NCBI GenBank assembly: GCA_028023455.1
Contig: JAQFVV010007224.1
Coordinates: forward strand, 62,001-126,000
DNA from: Epiperipatus broadwayi
Lineage: Eukaryota; Onychophora; Udeonychophora; Euonychophora; Peripatidae
DNA: 64,000 nt
Reading direction: 5' to 3'
The translations under genes were made by a program, and so were the position numbers. The notes under the pieces are model-generated. The model searched no databases. It was given only the letters and a program-made list of their open reading frames with translations, and was not told the DNA's origin. This document shows positions 1 to 12,728 of the stretch, piece after piece. The number at the start of each line of letters is the position of its first letter. Positions within the stretch are counted from its first letter, which is position 1.

Positions 1-1083
1 TTGGTGACAACGCAAGTATCTTATGGTGAATACTATTGGGTTACTTATAAGTTTCCCTCTGTGATTGTCGGTATCAATAATTTTGTATTTTGATCGTTTA
101 TGTTTATTTTGAAATGTTTTTGACCGTGGAATCTATGTAATCGATCTATACCCAACATTTTTAAACAAATCTGTGCGAACGTATTTCAATGTTAAATTTA
201 AGTCGGGCGTGAATGGCTATATAGATTTGTAAAGTTATATTAGGGGAGGGTAATCTTGGGTTATTTGTGTCGTTGTTGAATTGGGTCAATGGATTGGATA
301 TATTTGTGTAATAGTAGATGTAGTATGAGTTTCGCTATGTGCAGAATCACTGAATACACCGCACCAACCCTTTGCCTATGGATGGGATTGTAAGTCGGCA
401 AAAAGGATCGCGGTCCCTTCCTATGGAGTTTTTATTTTATTGTTCTTCTTGCTATACAGACATCATATTCCTGTATTGGACAAGAGTCAATGTTTTCTCT
501 AACTATCCTGTTCAGATGTCCATTCCTGACAGTATAGTATATTTGTGCTGTTGTATTTTCATGCTACATTGAATACATAAATGTATCAGATGGATTGATG
601 CCGGTTTGACTGCGAAATTTGTTGCCTAAGGTTAAATCAGGGAAGAATATTTTCTTTTCAAATGCAGATCTATGTAGTTTATTCATACTTGACCATCTAA
701 ATAAAATATTAAAACTCATTGAAATTTATGTAAATGTACAATTAAAGAGTAATCTAAAAAAAATGTTAAACCTATTCCTCGAATTTAGAATGATTTTATA
801 TGTGCGTAAATAAATATTTTTATGTGTTAATTTCTGGCAGTGGCTTTTATTCTCTTATATTTAAGATATAAAATTTATATTTTATTATCTCTGCGTCTCC
901 GCTGAGCTAGTGACAATGGGCTAACGATCGGAATATTTAAATAAAGTGGAATCTTAACAGCATGTATCTGCCTACTTTATAAATTTTTCTAGGCTCAAAT
1001 GCCTAGATGGCGCCCTTGTAGAGCAGATATCGTTTTTGCGGTTAGATTCGATCTCCACTTGCATTTCGATCATTACAATATCT
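1..1083 (+). repeat. R1 dispersed element, copy 1 (left edge cut by window)
   Basis: About 1 kb that reappears as a diverged reverse complement at 2590-3740 and again in direct orientation at 13540-14435. Matching landmarks include the block around 410-450 (GTCCCTTCCTATGGAG, mirrored at 3284-3300), the block TGTTCAGATG-CATTCCT near 510-530, the block near 834-915 and the short hairpin at 989-1006. The right end has GCGGTTAGA followed by ATTACAATAT (about 1036-1083), resembling the GACCGTTATAATATAT end of the copy at 14.4 kb. No long ORF is shared by the copies. It is therefore a non-coding or decayed mobile or dispersed repeat of unknown class; the left end lies outside the window. Confidence 0.75.
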
Positions 1084-1387
1084 TCTATAATCATTATTTC
1101 TTCCTCTTTTTTGGAAACTGTATATCTTTAAATAAGCATTCATATATGCTATCATGCCACTTCGATATAGTTTCACTATCCCCAGTGGCCGTATTCAATA
1201 TAGCCACAACAATTCTTGTCTTTCTAAATTTATCTCAAACAACAAATGTTCTTGATAATTTACATTTAAATATTTTTTTGATAAAACTCCTTTATCACCA
1301 CCCCTTTTTCCCTCTTTTTTATTTACATCTTGCCATACACATTTTCCATTTGCAACTGCTTTGTTTAATTATTTAAGTTTCAGAATA
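1084..1387. other. AT-rich spacer, nothing recognised
   Basis: The sequence is T-rich on the plus strand and has no motif or repeat that I could match elsewhere in the window. The ORF that runs through it (999-1376) has low-complexity composition and is not supported as a gene. Confidence 0.6.
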
Positions 1388-1713
1388 AAATGCTTGATGC
1401 TCTTGAGACAGGACAGTTTGATGCCATGAATATGTGAACATATAATTTCAGGAAATTGGATAGGCTTTATAATCATGGTCTGGATCAACATGTTGCAGTT
1501 CTAGTAAAGATAGCAATACTTGAACTAAAGAATGGGGTGCCGATTCACAGTAAACCCATTTACAAGTTGCAACAAAATGTAAACATATGAATGCATACTT
1601 TATAAAGACACACTTGCAATGCACACACAAATGATCAATAGGATACATATAATCAATTAATTGCATCTAAAACAGATAGCTTCCATCTGTCAAACTAACA
1701 CAACCCAGCCCTT
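1388..1713 (+). repeat. R2 dispersed repeat, copy 1
   Basis: About 325 bp collinear with 63668-64000 on the same strand. Shared landmarks in order are a GAGAC-GGA-GTTTG-TGCCATGA block, GGTCTGGA, AAAGATAGC-AT-CTTGAACTAAA, TACTTTATAAAGACACA, and CAATTAATTG followed by CTGTC/ACAAACTA. Identity is moderate with scattered small indels, as expected for two old insertions. No coding potential or tRNA-like promoter was seen. Confidence 0.75.
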
Positions 1714-1779
1714 AAACTAGCATTATAATTATGCTAACTGAAAGAACTTAAATTATAATCTATGTTAAAATACTGACTC

Positions 1780-1902
<123 letters not shown>

Positions 1903-1994
1903 TGCAATTAAGGAGGGAAAGGATATTTGATGGGCATTAATAAACATTAACAAATAAATATCACTTCTATATTAAAAGTCATAAATTATAATAA

Positions 1995-2412
1995 TTGACT
2001 AAAATGTTTAAAACAGCATTAAACTGTTGCACATGTGCTTTGGATTTTAACTATAAAATGAATGAATACTAACGCTTCAACCACATGATAAAGTCTTTGA
2101 AAAAGATAGAATAGCCAACTATCTTTTCAAACCCAAACGCTTTTGTATGGGTGAATCTTAAGTGTTTGAAAGTGAAAGAGTGAAGGTATTCAAGCATGTA
2201 AAAGTAATTTAAAGTGATTATTTAATATCTTCAAGTTTTCACTTTCAAACACTTAAGATTCCCCCATCCAAAAGAGTTTGGGTTCAAAAAGATAGATGGC
2301 CATTCTATCTTTTCCAAAGACTTTATCATGTGGTTGAAGTGTTAGTATTCATTCATTTTATAGTTAAAATCCAAAGCGCATTTGCAACAGTTTAATGCTG
2401 TTTTAAATATTA
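1995..2412. repeat. Palindromic (foldback) element, ~180-bp arms
   Basis: The left arm (about 1995-2178) and right arm (about 2236-2412) are imperfect reverse complements separated by a ~57-bp loop. Examples: AACCACATGATAAAGTCTTT at 2080-2099 pairs with AAAGACTTTATCATGTGGTT near 2317-2336, and TTAAGTGTTTGAAAGTGAAA at 2159-2178 pairs with 2236-2258. Sequence continuing from the right arm (2337-2455) recurs at 36857-36960 inside a different element, so this is a dispersed foldback-type repeat and not a chance hairpin. Confidence 0.85.
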
Positions 2413-2589
2413 TAATTTGTAAAAAACATCATGCTATATAAAATAATTGACTTATTTAATAACTGACTAATCAAACCCTCATGAAATATAATACAATTCA
2501 TAATATATATATATATATAGAATCATGATAATAATGAGTGCATAGTGATCGGTAATTATCTATTAATATATTATTTCAAACAGTGATTT

Positions 2590-3740
2590 AGTGAGCCAAA
2601 AAATTTTTTTTTAACTTATGTATCTGCCAAATTATACAGTCTGAAAAGAAAGTGGAAATGGAGTCTTACCGTAATCTGCACTACAGGGTGCCACTAGGTT
2701 ATTTGAACCTAGAAAATTTATATAGTCAGATACGTAAGTTTAAAAAAAAAATTATTTTATATATTTAGACCGTTAGTTCCAGTCACTAGCTCAATAGAGA
2801 CACAGAGATAATAATATATAACTTTAATTTATATCTTGAATATAAAAAATAAAAGCCACTGCCAGTAATTAACATACAAACAATATTTATTAATGCACAT
2901 ATATAATTATTTTAAACTTTGATGAATAACATTTATTATTTTATATTTTAATATTAACTTTTAATTTAAATTATTATTTTAAAATTTTAAATCACCCACA
3001 CAAATGAATTTAATATTTATTTTAAGATTGTCGAGTATGAATAGTCTACATAGATTGCATTTGAAAAGAAAATATTCTATCCCTTATTTAACCTTAGGCC
3101 AAAATTTCGCAGTCAAACCAGCATCAATCCATCTGATACATAGATGTATTCAATGTAGCATAAAATACGACAGCACCAAATACCATACTGTCAGGAATGT
3201 ACATCTGAACAGTATGGTTAGAGAAGACATTGACTCTCAACCAAACAGGAATGCTACATCTGTTGGCAAGAAGAATAAAAAAACTCCATAGGAAGGGACT
3301 GTGTTTTCTGTCTTACTATTCCCTTCCATAGGCAAAAAGGGCATGTGCAGCATATAATGAAGACCTGCACATAGCGAAACTCATGCGACATTTACTAATT
3401 ACACCAATATATCCTACCGATTAACCCAATTTAACTATGAAACAAATAACCTAAGATTAACCCTCCCTTAATTAATTTCTATAACTTTACAAATATATAT
3501 AGCCATTCATGCTGAACTTAAGTTTAACATTTATATAAGTTCACACAGATGAATTTTATAAAGTTTTTTTTTTTAATGTTGAGCATAAATCAACTACATA
3601 GATTACATACTCAAAAATATTTCATAATAAACATAAATGTTCAAAATATAAAGTCATTGATGTAATTGCAGAGGAATTCACAAGAAACCCAATGGCATTC
3701 ATCATAAAATGCCGTATTGACACCAATAACTAAAAAGACA
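2590..3740 (-). repeat. R1 dispersed element, copy 2 (inverted relative to copy 1)
   Basis: Reverse-complement homologue of 1-1083. Matches include 2781-2865 with 834-915, 3284-3330 with about 380-430, 3365-3500 with about 220-340, and 3600-3740 with 1-130. It extends beyond the window-truncated left end of copy 1, so the full element is longer than 1.1 kb. Its inner end contains a small sub-structure in which AACTTATGTATCTG (2613-2626) faces CAGATACGTAAGTT (about 2727-2742), flanked by T and A runs, which could be a short inserted MITE. Stops interrupt all frames. Confidence 0.75.
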
Positions 3741-6700
3741 TCCGAATAAATACATTTTAGATATTCAACATAAGATATCATTATTTACGAATGTCTATAT
3801 ATTTTAATCAAATATGAAAACAAAACATAATTAAACATGAACGAATCTATGCAAGCGCCTATGCCCAATTTAAGTTTAATGCATTTAAATAATTTATACA
3901 ATATTAATAAAAAAAATAAAAATAAAAATGGAAATGATTTAAAAAAATGCATTCAATAAAATAATAAATAATTTAGTCTGATAGAAAATTCTTCTATTTA
4001 GAATATTGAAAAGTTTAGCATTTAGAGTTCTTTTTGTTTAAAAATGTTCATTAATTATATATTTCTTACATGTAGAATCATATCCCTTAGGCAGGGGAGC
4101 AATCTCTTTCTTAAGGTGGCACGTAAAGGTTGCAGTAAACGAACCTTTCAAAGGTATGATTATAGTAATGTATATTTTGGATGTCTTTGAATATTTCTTA
4201 ATTGCTGTTCGATCTCAGAAAACGCATGTCATGCTCAATGCGGTTAGAGGGAGCCAGCGACCGTTACAATATATATATTCTAACCTACAATCTCCTGCAT
4301 CTTCACTTTCAGAATAGTATATGATATAAAATATAACTAAAATATTCAGTATTAAAATTAAAATATTTCACTAGCTCAAATTAAAAATACGAATAAGGTT
4401 CAGTTTATAAAAAAAAATTAAATAAATATTTAATATTTTCATGAGACTTGAAGTGAAAATACAGGTGACAAGATAGATTACATTGAGCCAATATCCCACA
4501 GGATACTACCTCAATGGCATAAGAACACTATCCCCCTTTATTACTATTTTAAATAACAAACTCATAGTATTCTTACGACTTTAATAACTTCTACTCACTA
4601 AGATTAAACTAATAATTAAATCTTAATCTTCTATTTAATAATAATCTAGCTCAAATAAAATAATCTCAGGTGCATAAAGTTTATTCTAAGTTAATTTAAA
4701 AATATGGTAGTAAAATATGAGAAGGGATTTTACATCATAATCTACTACACTTAAACTAATAATAATAAATAACAATAATAATATTCTTCATTGTTTAACT
4801 AATTCTGTGTATCTTTTCTTTTTACTATAATTTTATTACCATAATAAAATAATAAAATAATATAATATGATCTTATATCTTCATGTAATGATATAATAAA
4901 TTCGTGGTAGCATTTTAATAATCTAACAAACAAAATATGTGTGGCAACTGATAGCATATAATTTAACATAATATTGTGATAACTGATTTATGACCAATAA
5001 AATAATGTAAGATTATGATTATTTAATTATAATGAATACCAATAAAATATTTAAAATTCTTAAAATAATTCTCTATTTATCTTTTGTGCAAAATTATATA
5101 TTTGTTTCGATTATTATGCATATATCGTGATTTCATGCAGCGATGTGGAGAAATAAATAACTCGGACACAAAATTTTTTAAATAACAAAATTTAACAAAG
5201 TTTATTACTAACAACAAATAAAATAAACAATTTATTTACACTATTTACAGTGGATATCCTTAACTTTTTTACTTTACTGTTTGATCTACCAGGTTATATA
5301 AAAATAATAATTTATATTTCAATTATACCTTTACTTAGATTTAGGACAAAATTTAAAAAAAAAAAAAGTTACTATTTGGTTTCTCATTATGGTTAACTTA
5401 TTACAAATAAATTTATCTACTTTATTAGCAACAGCATTTTATCTCTAATATTATTAAACTATCTTATTTTAAAAATTCATACTTAGAAAACATTCTATAG
5501 AAAACAAAAATTTATAATGAGTATGGATTTCTCAAAATATTTAAAAATTTCATCTTGCAAAGTCAAAGATGTTACACAAAATATTATCCAAAATTCAGTA
5601 TAAGATTTTAGTATTTATCACACATGTTTACTAATCATAATATATTCTTCTTTAAGCCTTACTTTAGTATGATATAAGTGTAATCATCAATATATTTCTG
5701 TTAATCAATAACAAAAAATATACTATGCATATTGTTTACATAATTTACTTTGTACTATTGTATTTTAAACTATATGCAATACTTATTTTTCTTTTAAAAA
5801 AAATAATACTAAAGCATTTAAAATTATTATCACTTTAAAGAAAATATCTTTGTTTAGATACCTTATTTTAAAAAAATTTATATTTCATTTCCGAAATAAA
5901 ATTCAAAATATATTCTATGATTCTTTCTTTCCTTAGGATACTTTGGATCTTCAATTTTAAGTTATAATATTCTGCTCCTTATAAGCAAATAAACTAATCT
6001 TATACAAAAACGATAGCACAACCTTAGTTCTAAATTATTTATCATTTCTTTTAAAATATCTTACTAAACGATGCAGTTACATAAAATAAAGATAGCGAAA
6101 ACAGATGCATAGGATTAAGGAAGAAAGCTAGAGTATTACTCTTAACATATCTCAAAATCATGGTACAGTGCGAAGAGGTATGGCATTTACCTGCCTAATA
6201 TCCTCTAATACAGGGACGATGTTAAAGCTATTTCTTCAGCTTTATTAGAACATCAAATATTTAAAGAAATATAAACACTGTCCAATAAAATGTGTATCAG
6301 TCATAGGGCTTTGTTAACTATGCTGATATTCACATAAAGATTAAATATTATTTCCATTCCTTATAACATCCTATTTTTTAAAACAAATACATCATCTTGG
6401 TTTCCTGCTAACTATAGTACTTCCAAGCCACTATCTCAACATTATTTCTCAAGATTTTTCTACATCTTACATCGATAAATAACTATCTGCATTTACAAAA
6501 ACAATAAATAAAATTCATTAATAGTTAAACAATCTAGCTGTTCCACAAGAAAAGTCTGCTTGCGTCATTATTCTATATGTCTAATCATATACAATCTACT
6601 TAGACAAGATTTGAATATCCCATAACATAAATTTTTTAAAAGAATCACATAATTATTTGTTATGTTGGATTATATTACTAATAAAAAAAAAATTAAAAAA

Positions 6701-9246
6701 AATTGTCGTATGCATATTTTCAAATCAATCCTATCTCATAATGTTTTTTAAAATGTTGTATAAAATGCGGTACATATAAGTAAAAAAAAAAACTTTTACA
6801 CTTCATTCTTCCAATTTATGGATGGTCTAAAGAAAACAAAAAATATACATTATAAATTATCAATACTTATTATTATTACCAATATCCTTTATCTAGTCAT
6901 CGTGTTCAGTAGGCTTTTCTTTATCCACTTGAGCATTGCAGATATAAAAAAAAAATCACACCCATACACTTTATATTAAAATATTTTTAGCTAAATTATT
7001 AGATTGTTATATTATAAAATTTTAATATTAATAAATTAATGTTTGTATGCTTTTCCTTATCTTATATAAAAAATTTAGATTTAAACTAGGTTAACAAAAT
7101 AAAAGGAATCAAAACTATAATTACATATTTTCTTGACGATAGTTCCTGATAAGTCCAAAATGCTTATTATTTTCTCTAGAGTTTTTTAAAATGTTCTCAG
7201 GACCAAGCGCGTTAAAGTTTAAAATAAAAATAATTATTAATCCATTTAATAAAATTTATAGAAAATAATCCTGGGTTTTAGTATTTAAGACGATAATTAT
7301 TAAATCATAATATTAATTAATCCCGTGAAGCTTCTTAATCTTCTCTACCAATATTCTCTGCATATTTGATGCATCAATCCATCTAATTTAACTTTAAAAA
7401 TATTCGATAAACTTTTAAATACTATTTGTATTTCCATGGATCCATTTTTTATTCATCTATGTGTTCACTTTTTTATCTATGTTTCCTTCTTGATACATTT
7501 AAACTTTCATTTGGTATTTTTTTATAAATCTCTTTTAAAATAAAAACTTCAAGTACTTTTGAACAAATCTTTTCCAAATACATTTTAAATAATTCGAAGA
7601 ACGGATATTTTAATATCAAAATGCTTCTGTAACATATTTTCCTGGGCTCTTTCTTTAATTCTTGAAAACACTTTTAAAAATGCCACCTTCAGAAAGTATA
7701 TAACACTTTACTCCTTTGAACATAATATTCTATAAAATAATTCATGAGACATAACTGTCTTATCACCATTTTAAAATAAATCTTAGATAAACTTATAAAT
7801 AATATGTTTCAATACATTTTTTAGACTCCGTATAATGTCCGAGCTGTGGTTTTTATGTACCAAAACAGTTCTTCGGTGAAATATTAATAAAACTGTATCA
7901 ATAAATATTTCAAATATTTTTTCAGCATTACAACTTATATCCATTTTATTCCACGGTATATCCATTTTTATTGCGAACTTTAGGTTACATTTTTAGATAA
8001 AATACGACTGATAAAGGAACTTTAGAAAATTTAACAAAGCATGTTAAATGAAATTATTAAAATATTTTTTTAGTTTACACTCTCTTTTTTGCAAGTTACT
8101 GTTAAAAATTGTCAATTAGTTTTTTTTTTCAAATAAATTATGAGAAAGTACTAAAAAAAATTGACTAAAATAAAAATTTTTAAAATATTATCTTTTGATA
8201 GTTATAATTTATCTTTCTCCGGTTTCAATACATTGTTAATCTCCCCCATAACTTAGTTACGGTGATATTTATAGTCTGTAAGAATACCTATTCCTATTGG
8301 TTAATTCTTACTTTAGCTTGAGAACAAATTTACATATTTTCAATTTATAGTGGAATTATATTTCAAAATTAGAAATTATGATGTAATGAACTTAAAATAT
8401 TATTTAAAATATTACTTTTAAACAAATTATTATTTTATTAAAACTATTTAAACATTTAAAATAACTTTTAAAATAATTTTAATAACCTATTCCATTTATC
8501 TATTCACTTTATCTATTTTTATTTAAATAAAATATGTAATTTTTATTATATCTATATTCGTCATTATTACATTACTTAAAACATTACATACGATAGTTAA
8601 CTTAATGTTTAATACTATTTACTTTTATGATAGGCAATAATTCCATCCAATTCTATAATATAACTTTTAAAATATTTTAAACTTTGTTATTATTTCAAAC
8701 AAGCATGTGTGTGATAGTATACATTAAAAATCACATGATTAATAACTTTGACAGACGATTTTTAATCTATTTCTCTGCCCAGATTTATAAAATTGATACA
8801 CTTATTATATTATATAAAATAATTATAAAAAATTTGGAAGAACAATTTAGAAAATATAGAATTAGATATAATTTTCACCATCACAAAGTTTATTTTAAAA
8901 ATATACTATATTAATTTTGACTATTTAAATATGATTACAAATCTAAATAGAGCATTTATTAAATTATATGTTTTAAACTATTAAAATCAGATTTTTAAAT
9001 ATACTTTTAATTTTTATAGCTGTGTTATTTAATATGGCCAGCTTTTACAACCATATGCAACAATATTTTAAGCTTTACATAACCATTTTTTAAATGATTT
9101 TATACTATGTATTCTCTTTAGCTTCCAATTGTGCTTTAAAGATATAATTGACTTAATATAATTAATGTATTAAAAGAACATATTCTAAAATGTAAAATTT
9201 TTAGTAATTGACTGTTATGAACTATTACTGACCTATAGAAAAGGGC

Positions 9247-9249
<3 letters not shown>
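3741..9249. other. Long AT-rich stretch without recognisable genes
   Basis: Very AT-rich, with no credible ORF, RNA gene or tandem array. Only 4180-4285 stands out: GCGGTTAGA followed by GACCGTTACAATATATA resembles the right end of family R1 (about 1036-1083 and 14409-14430), so it may be a truncated R1 end. The ORFs in 7783-7965 and 8684-8914 are K/I/N/F-rich products of base composition. Confidence 0.6.

Positions 9250-9328
<79 letters not shown>
9250..9328. repeat. (TA)n microsatellite, ~79 bp
   Basis: Uninterrupted TA tract directly abutting the R3 repeat copy to its right. Confidence 0.98.
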
Positions 9329-9333
<5 letters not shown>

Positions 9334-9344
9334 AACACACATAT

Positions 9345-9455
9345 AGCCATGTTGATGTTTATGTACATGTACTAAGATAGGATTTAAATCTGGCACAGAT
9401 GGAGCTCTGGGGAAAATAGGGAATACAATCATGAGAGAAGGAATATACTTATTCA
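9345..9455 (+). repeat. R3 dispersed repeat, copy 1
   Basis: Matches 22385-22495 on the same strand. Both contain the identical word TTTAAATCTGGCACAGATGG followed by GAGCT-TGGGGAAAATAGG, GAGAGAAGGAATA or GGGAGAAGGAATA, and upstream TTTATGTAC. GGATTTAAATCTGG faintly resembles a Pol III B box, so a SINE origin is possible but not shown. Confidence 0.65.
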
Positions 9456-9749
9456 TATCCCCAAACTTGAAAAATAATCAATAGAAAAGATTTTACTTAA
9501 GGTTAAGCAAAACACCTGAATAATGACATGACTGTAAAATGAGATTGATGATGATAAATGATAATTTGACTGTTTATCTTGTCTGGTTACATTCACTTTT
9601 CAAGATCACTGAACTATAATCCCATTCCACTGTGATTAAAGTCTAAGATTACAAACAAACCTACACATATTAAGTGGCTTATCTAAAGTAGATATATAAA
9701 TAGCAAAACACACAAAATTTATTTTTAATGCTACTATTTTTTAAATATT

Positions 9750-11670
9750 GTTAAGGTAGGGGCAGATCACCAAATAAGCAGGGATCATTTTATTTAAGTA
9801 GGATCCTGAGGTTTATTCGGGAATACCTCTCAGAAGGTTTCCATGCTTCTCACACTTCAGCTGGGTTCAGTATGGTTTCTTCCTGAATATAAAATATTTA
9901 CTATATTTCAGAACATATCCCTTTCTTAACCTCCAAGTTTGAATGCTTTTCTCATTTCCCATCCTGAAGGCATAAGCACCTTCTTTTCTTCTCTTTTTTT
10001 CATGCTGTCCTTTCCATTTGGATTATGGAACCATCCTGCCTACTGTCACCCTTAAAAATCATTTTCTCCCATCACGCTTTGACCGTAGACTCAGTGTTTT
10101 CTTTCCATGTTAGCAATTCAAAAACTGGTGGCTTACAGTGCGATTTATTTTCTATTCTACTCCTGGATCACAACTTCTTTCATTTATTAGTCTTTATTTA
10201 TTGATTTATGTCTATAGAGTATTGATTGTCCTGTTTGTGCTTGGTCTCAGAGATGGTCATTCTACAGAGGTCTGGTTTACACACAAGGCCTCCATATTCT
10301 TGCATTAGAATATACTCGGGTCTTCATCCCCCCTTTTCATTTAGTTCTTCAATTAACCCTAACTCATTGCATCCCATGCTATTCCCCAACTTCACTAAAT
10401 GAATGTCATCTGGTTTCAAACCCTCCTTTTTGTCTAACTTCATATAGATTCTCTCTGTGTCTTTTATCACTGGTTCTCGATCATCTGTACAATATTATCT
10501 TCTATATTTTCTACTCAAATTTCTTCTACCTCTTATTGCTCTTTATTTATATCCTCATGGTTTCCTCTTTTATTCTCAGACTCCCTATCTCTCCCTACAA
10601 TTTCCCCAGTCACTTCTGCCTTTTTAGCCTTTGCTCAATTTTTCTGGATCCCCTACTTTCTTCATCTTTACCTTTCTTACTAGCACTCTTGTTTTTTTCT
10701 ATAACTTTTATAAAAGGCCTGATCCAGTTTCCTACTCAATATTCCATTTCAGTTTCTGTATAGTACTCATCATTTTGTTCCTTTCTTGAGTGGCCATTTT
10801 ATTGCCTTGTGCTAAGTTCTCCTTCAATTCATAAACCTAATCCTATGTTTCTCCTCATGATTCCTATAGCATCTGTATCACATTATCTTCTTTCATTTTT
10901 ACCTATAGCATCTGTATCACATTCTCTTCTTCCATTTTTACCTGTCACATCCTCCCTATCTTGTTACCCACTTCCTTTATAAATAATTTCTGCTGCTCCC
11001 TTTATCTTTGGTGGTTTCTAACTCCTCTCAGAGTGACAGTATGGTGTAGTTGGTCTCCTCCTGATTCTTGATCTTGGGCCCTGTAAATTTATAATGGATT
11101 TCTTTATATTACTGCTGGCAGTTTATCTCAAATCTTTCTAATGCTTGCTGCAAACTTTCCTCCATCTGTGTATCCCTTTCCTTCATTTCTTTTGTATAGG
11201 CTTCCAAACTTGTCCCAAACCCTTTGTGTGTTTTTGTCTTCGCTGTTTTTTGGTTGATAACTGTCCAATTTTGCCTAATCTTTTCCATCCAGGCCTCCAA
11301 CATTTTGACTACATCCCTCTTATTATTCCTTACTATCACTTGCATTTGAATTGCCCTGTATATATTCTTGGGGCTTTTATGACTCTCCAGGTTTGGTTCT
11401 CTGCATCCTGGTTTATACCCTTTTTCTTTCATCTTTTGGCTGCTACTTCTTCAACAATCTTCCAGATCTCAAGGTTATTCCCTGGCACTTCTTTTTTTCT
11501 GTCTTTGATTATTTATTTTGGATGATTTTTTTAGGGTTACTAAGCTTTTTAAAGATCCATTCCCCATTTCCACATCCCCACTTACTTCTTACCCATTTTT
11601 TCCCACTTACTTTCCCTGCTATTTTTTCCTCTGAACTGCTATCCACCTTCCAACTTTTGGGTTTTATGTG
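9750..11670 (-). pseudogene. Decayed antisense coding region, probably a retroelement gag-like gene
   Basis: This stretch is less AT-rich and strongly pyrimidine-biased on the plus strand, so the minus strand is purine-rich as in K/E-rich coding DNA. Reading the minus strand gives open segments in different frames. One is a 107-codon ORF at 11109-11432 rich in K, E, Q and M (KMLEAWMEKIRQNWTVINQ, then LEAYTKEMKERD), consistent with coiled coil. Another is a segment at about 10260-10480 (EGLKPDDIHLVKLGNSMGC, then LGLIEELNEKGG, then a stop). Further open pieces lie at 10560-10800 and 11521-11640. Stops and frameshifts separate them, so it is dead. Composition resembles the gag-like ORF at 32469-33577, but I could not align the two. 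A decayed single-copy host gene is the alternative. Confidence 0.5.
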
Positions 11671-11677
11671 GGCTAAT

Positions 11678-12642
<965 letters not shown>

Positions 12643-12728
12643 CTTGGACACTAAGAATAAACCAATAAAATACAGACATGAAGTATGTTTGAGGAATCCG
12701 TGCATTCCAGAGATAAGGTGCCTGATGA
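12643..12728 (-). other. Candidate 86-bp internal exon bounded by splice-site matches
   Basis: On the minus strand a pyrimidine-rich run ends in TTTTTCTTTTTATAG (acceptor, 12729 upward). It is followed by 86 bp of higher GC ending GTGTCCAAG and then GTAAGATTTT (donor, 12642 downward). Both sites fit animal consensus well. Two frames are open through the segment; one reads HQAPYLWNARIPQTYFMSVF and on to ILSVQ. I recognise no domain. It could equally be a non-coding RNA exon, part of a repeat, or chance. Confidence 0.3.

Noticed and set aside
1001-1015. CTCF-like match in R1 copy 1 (CTAGATGGCGC)
   Set aside because: The first three consensus positions do not match and copies 2 and 3 do not keep it, unlike the 36-37.5 kb terminal repeats.
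11145-11525. Plus-strand ORFs in the 10.5-11.8 kb region
   Set aside because: They are pyrimidine-rich shadows of the purine-rich minus-strand coding relic.
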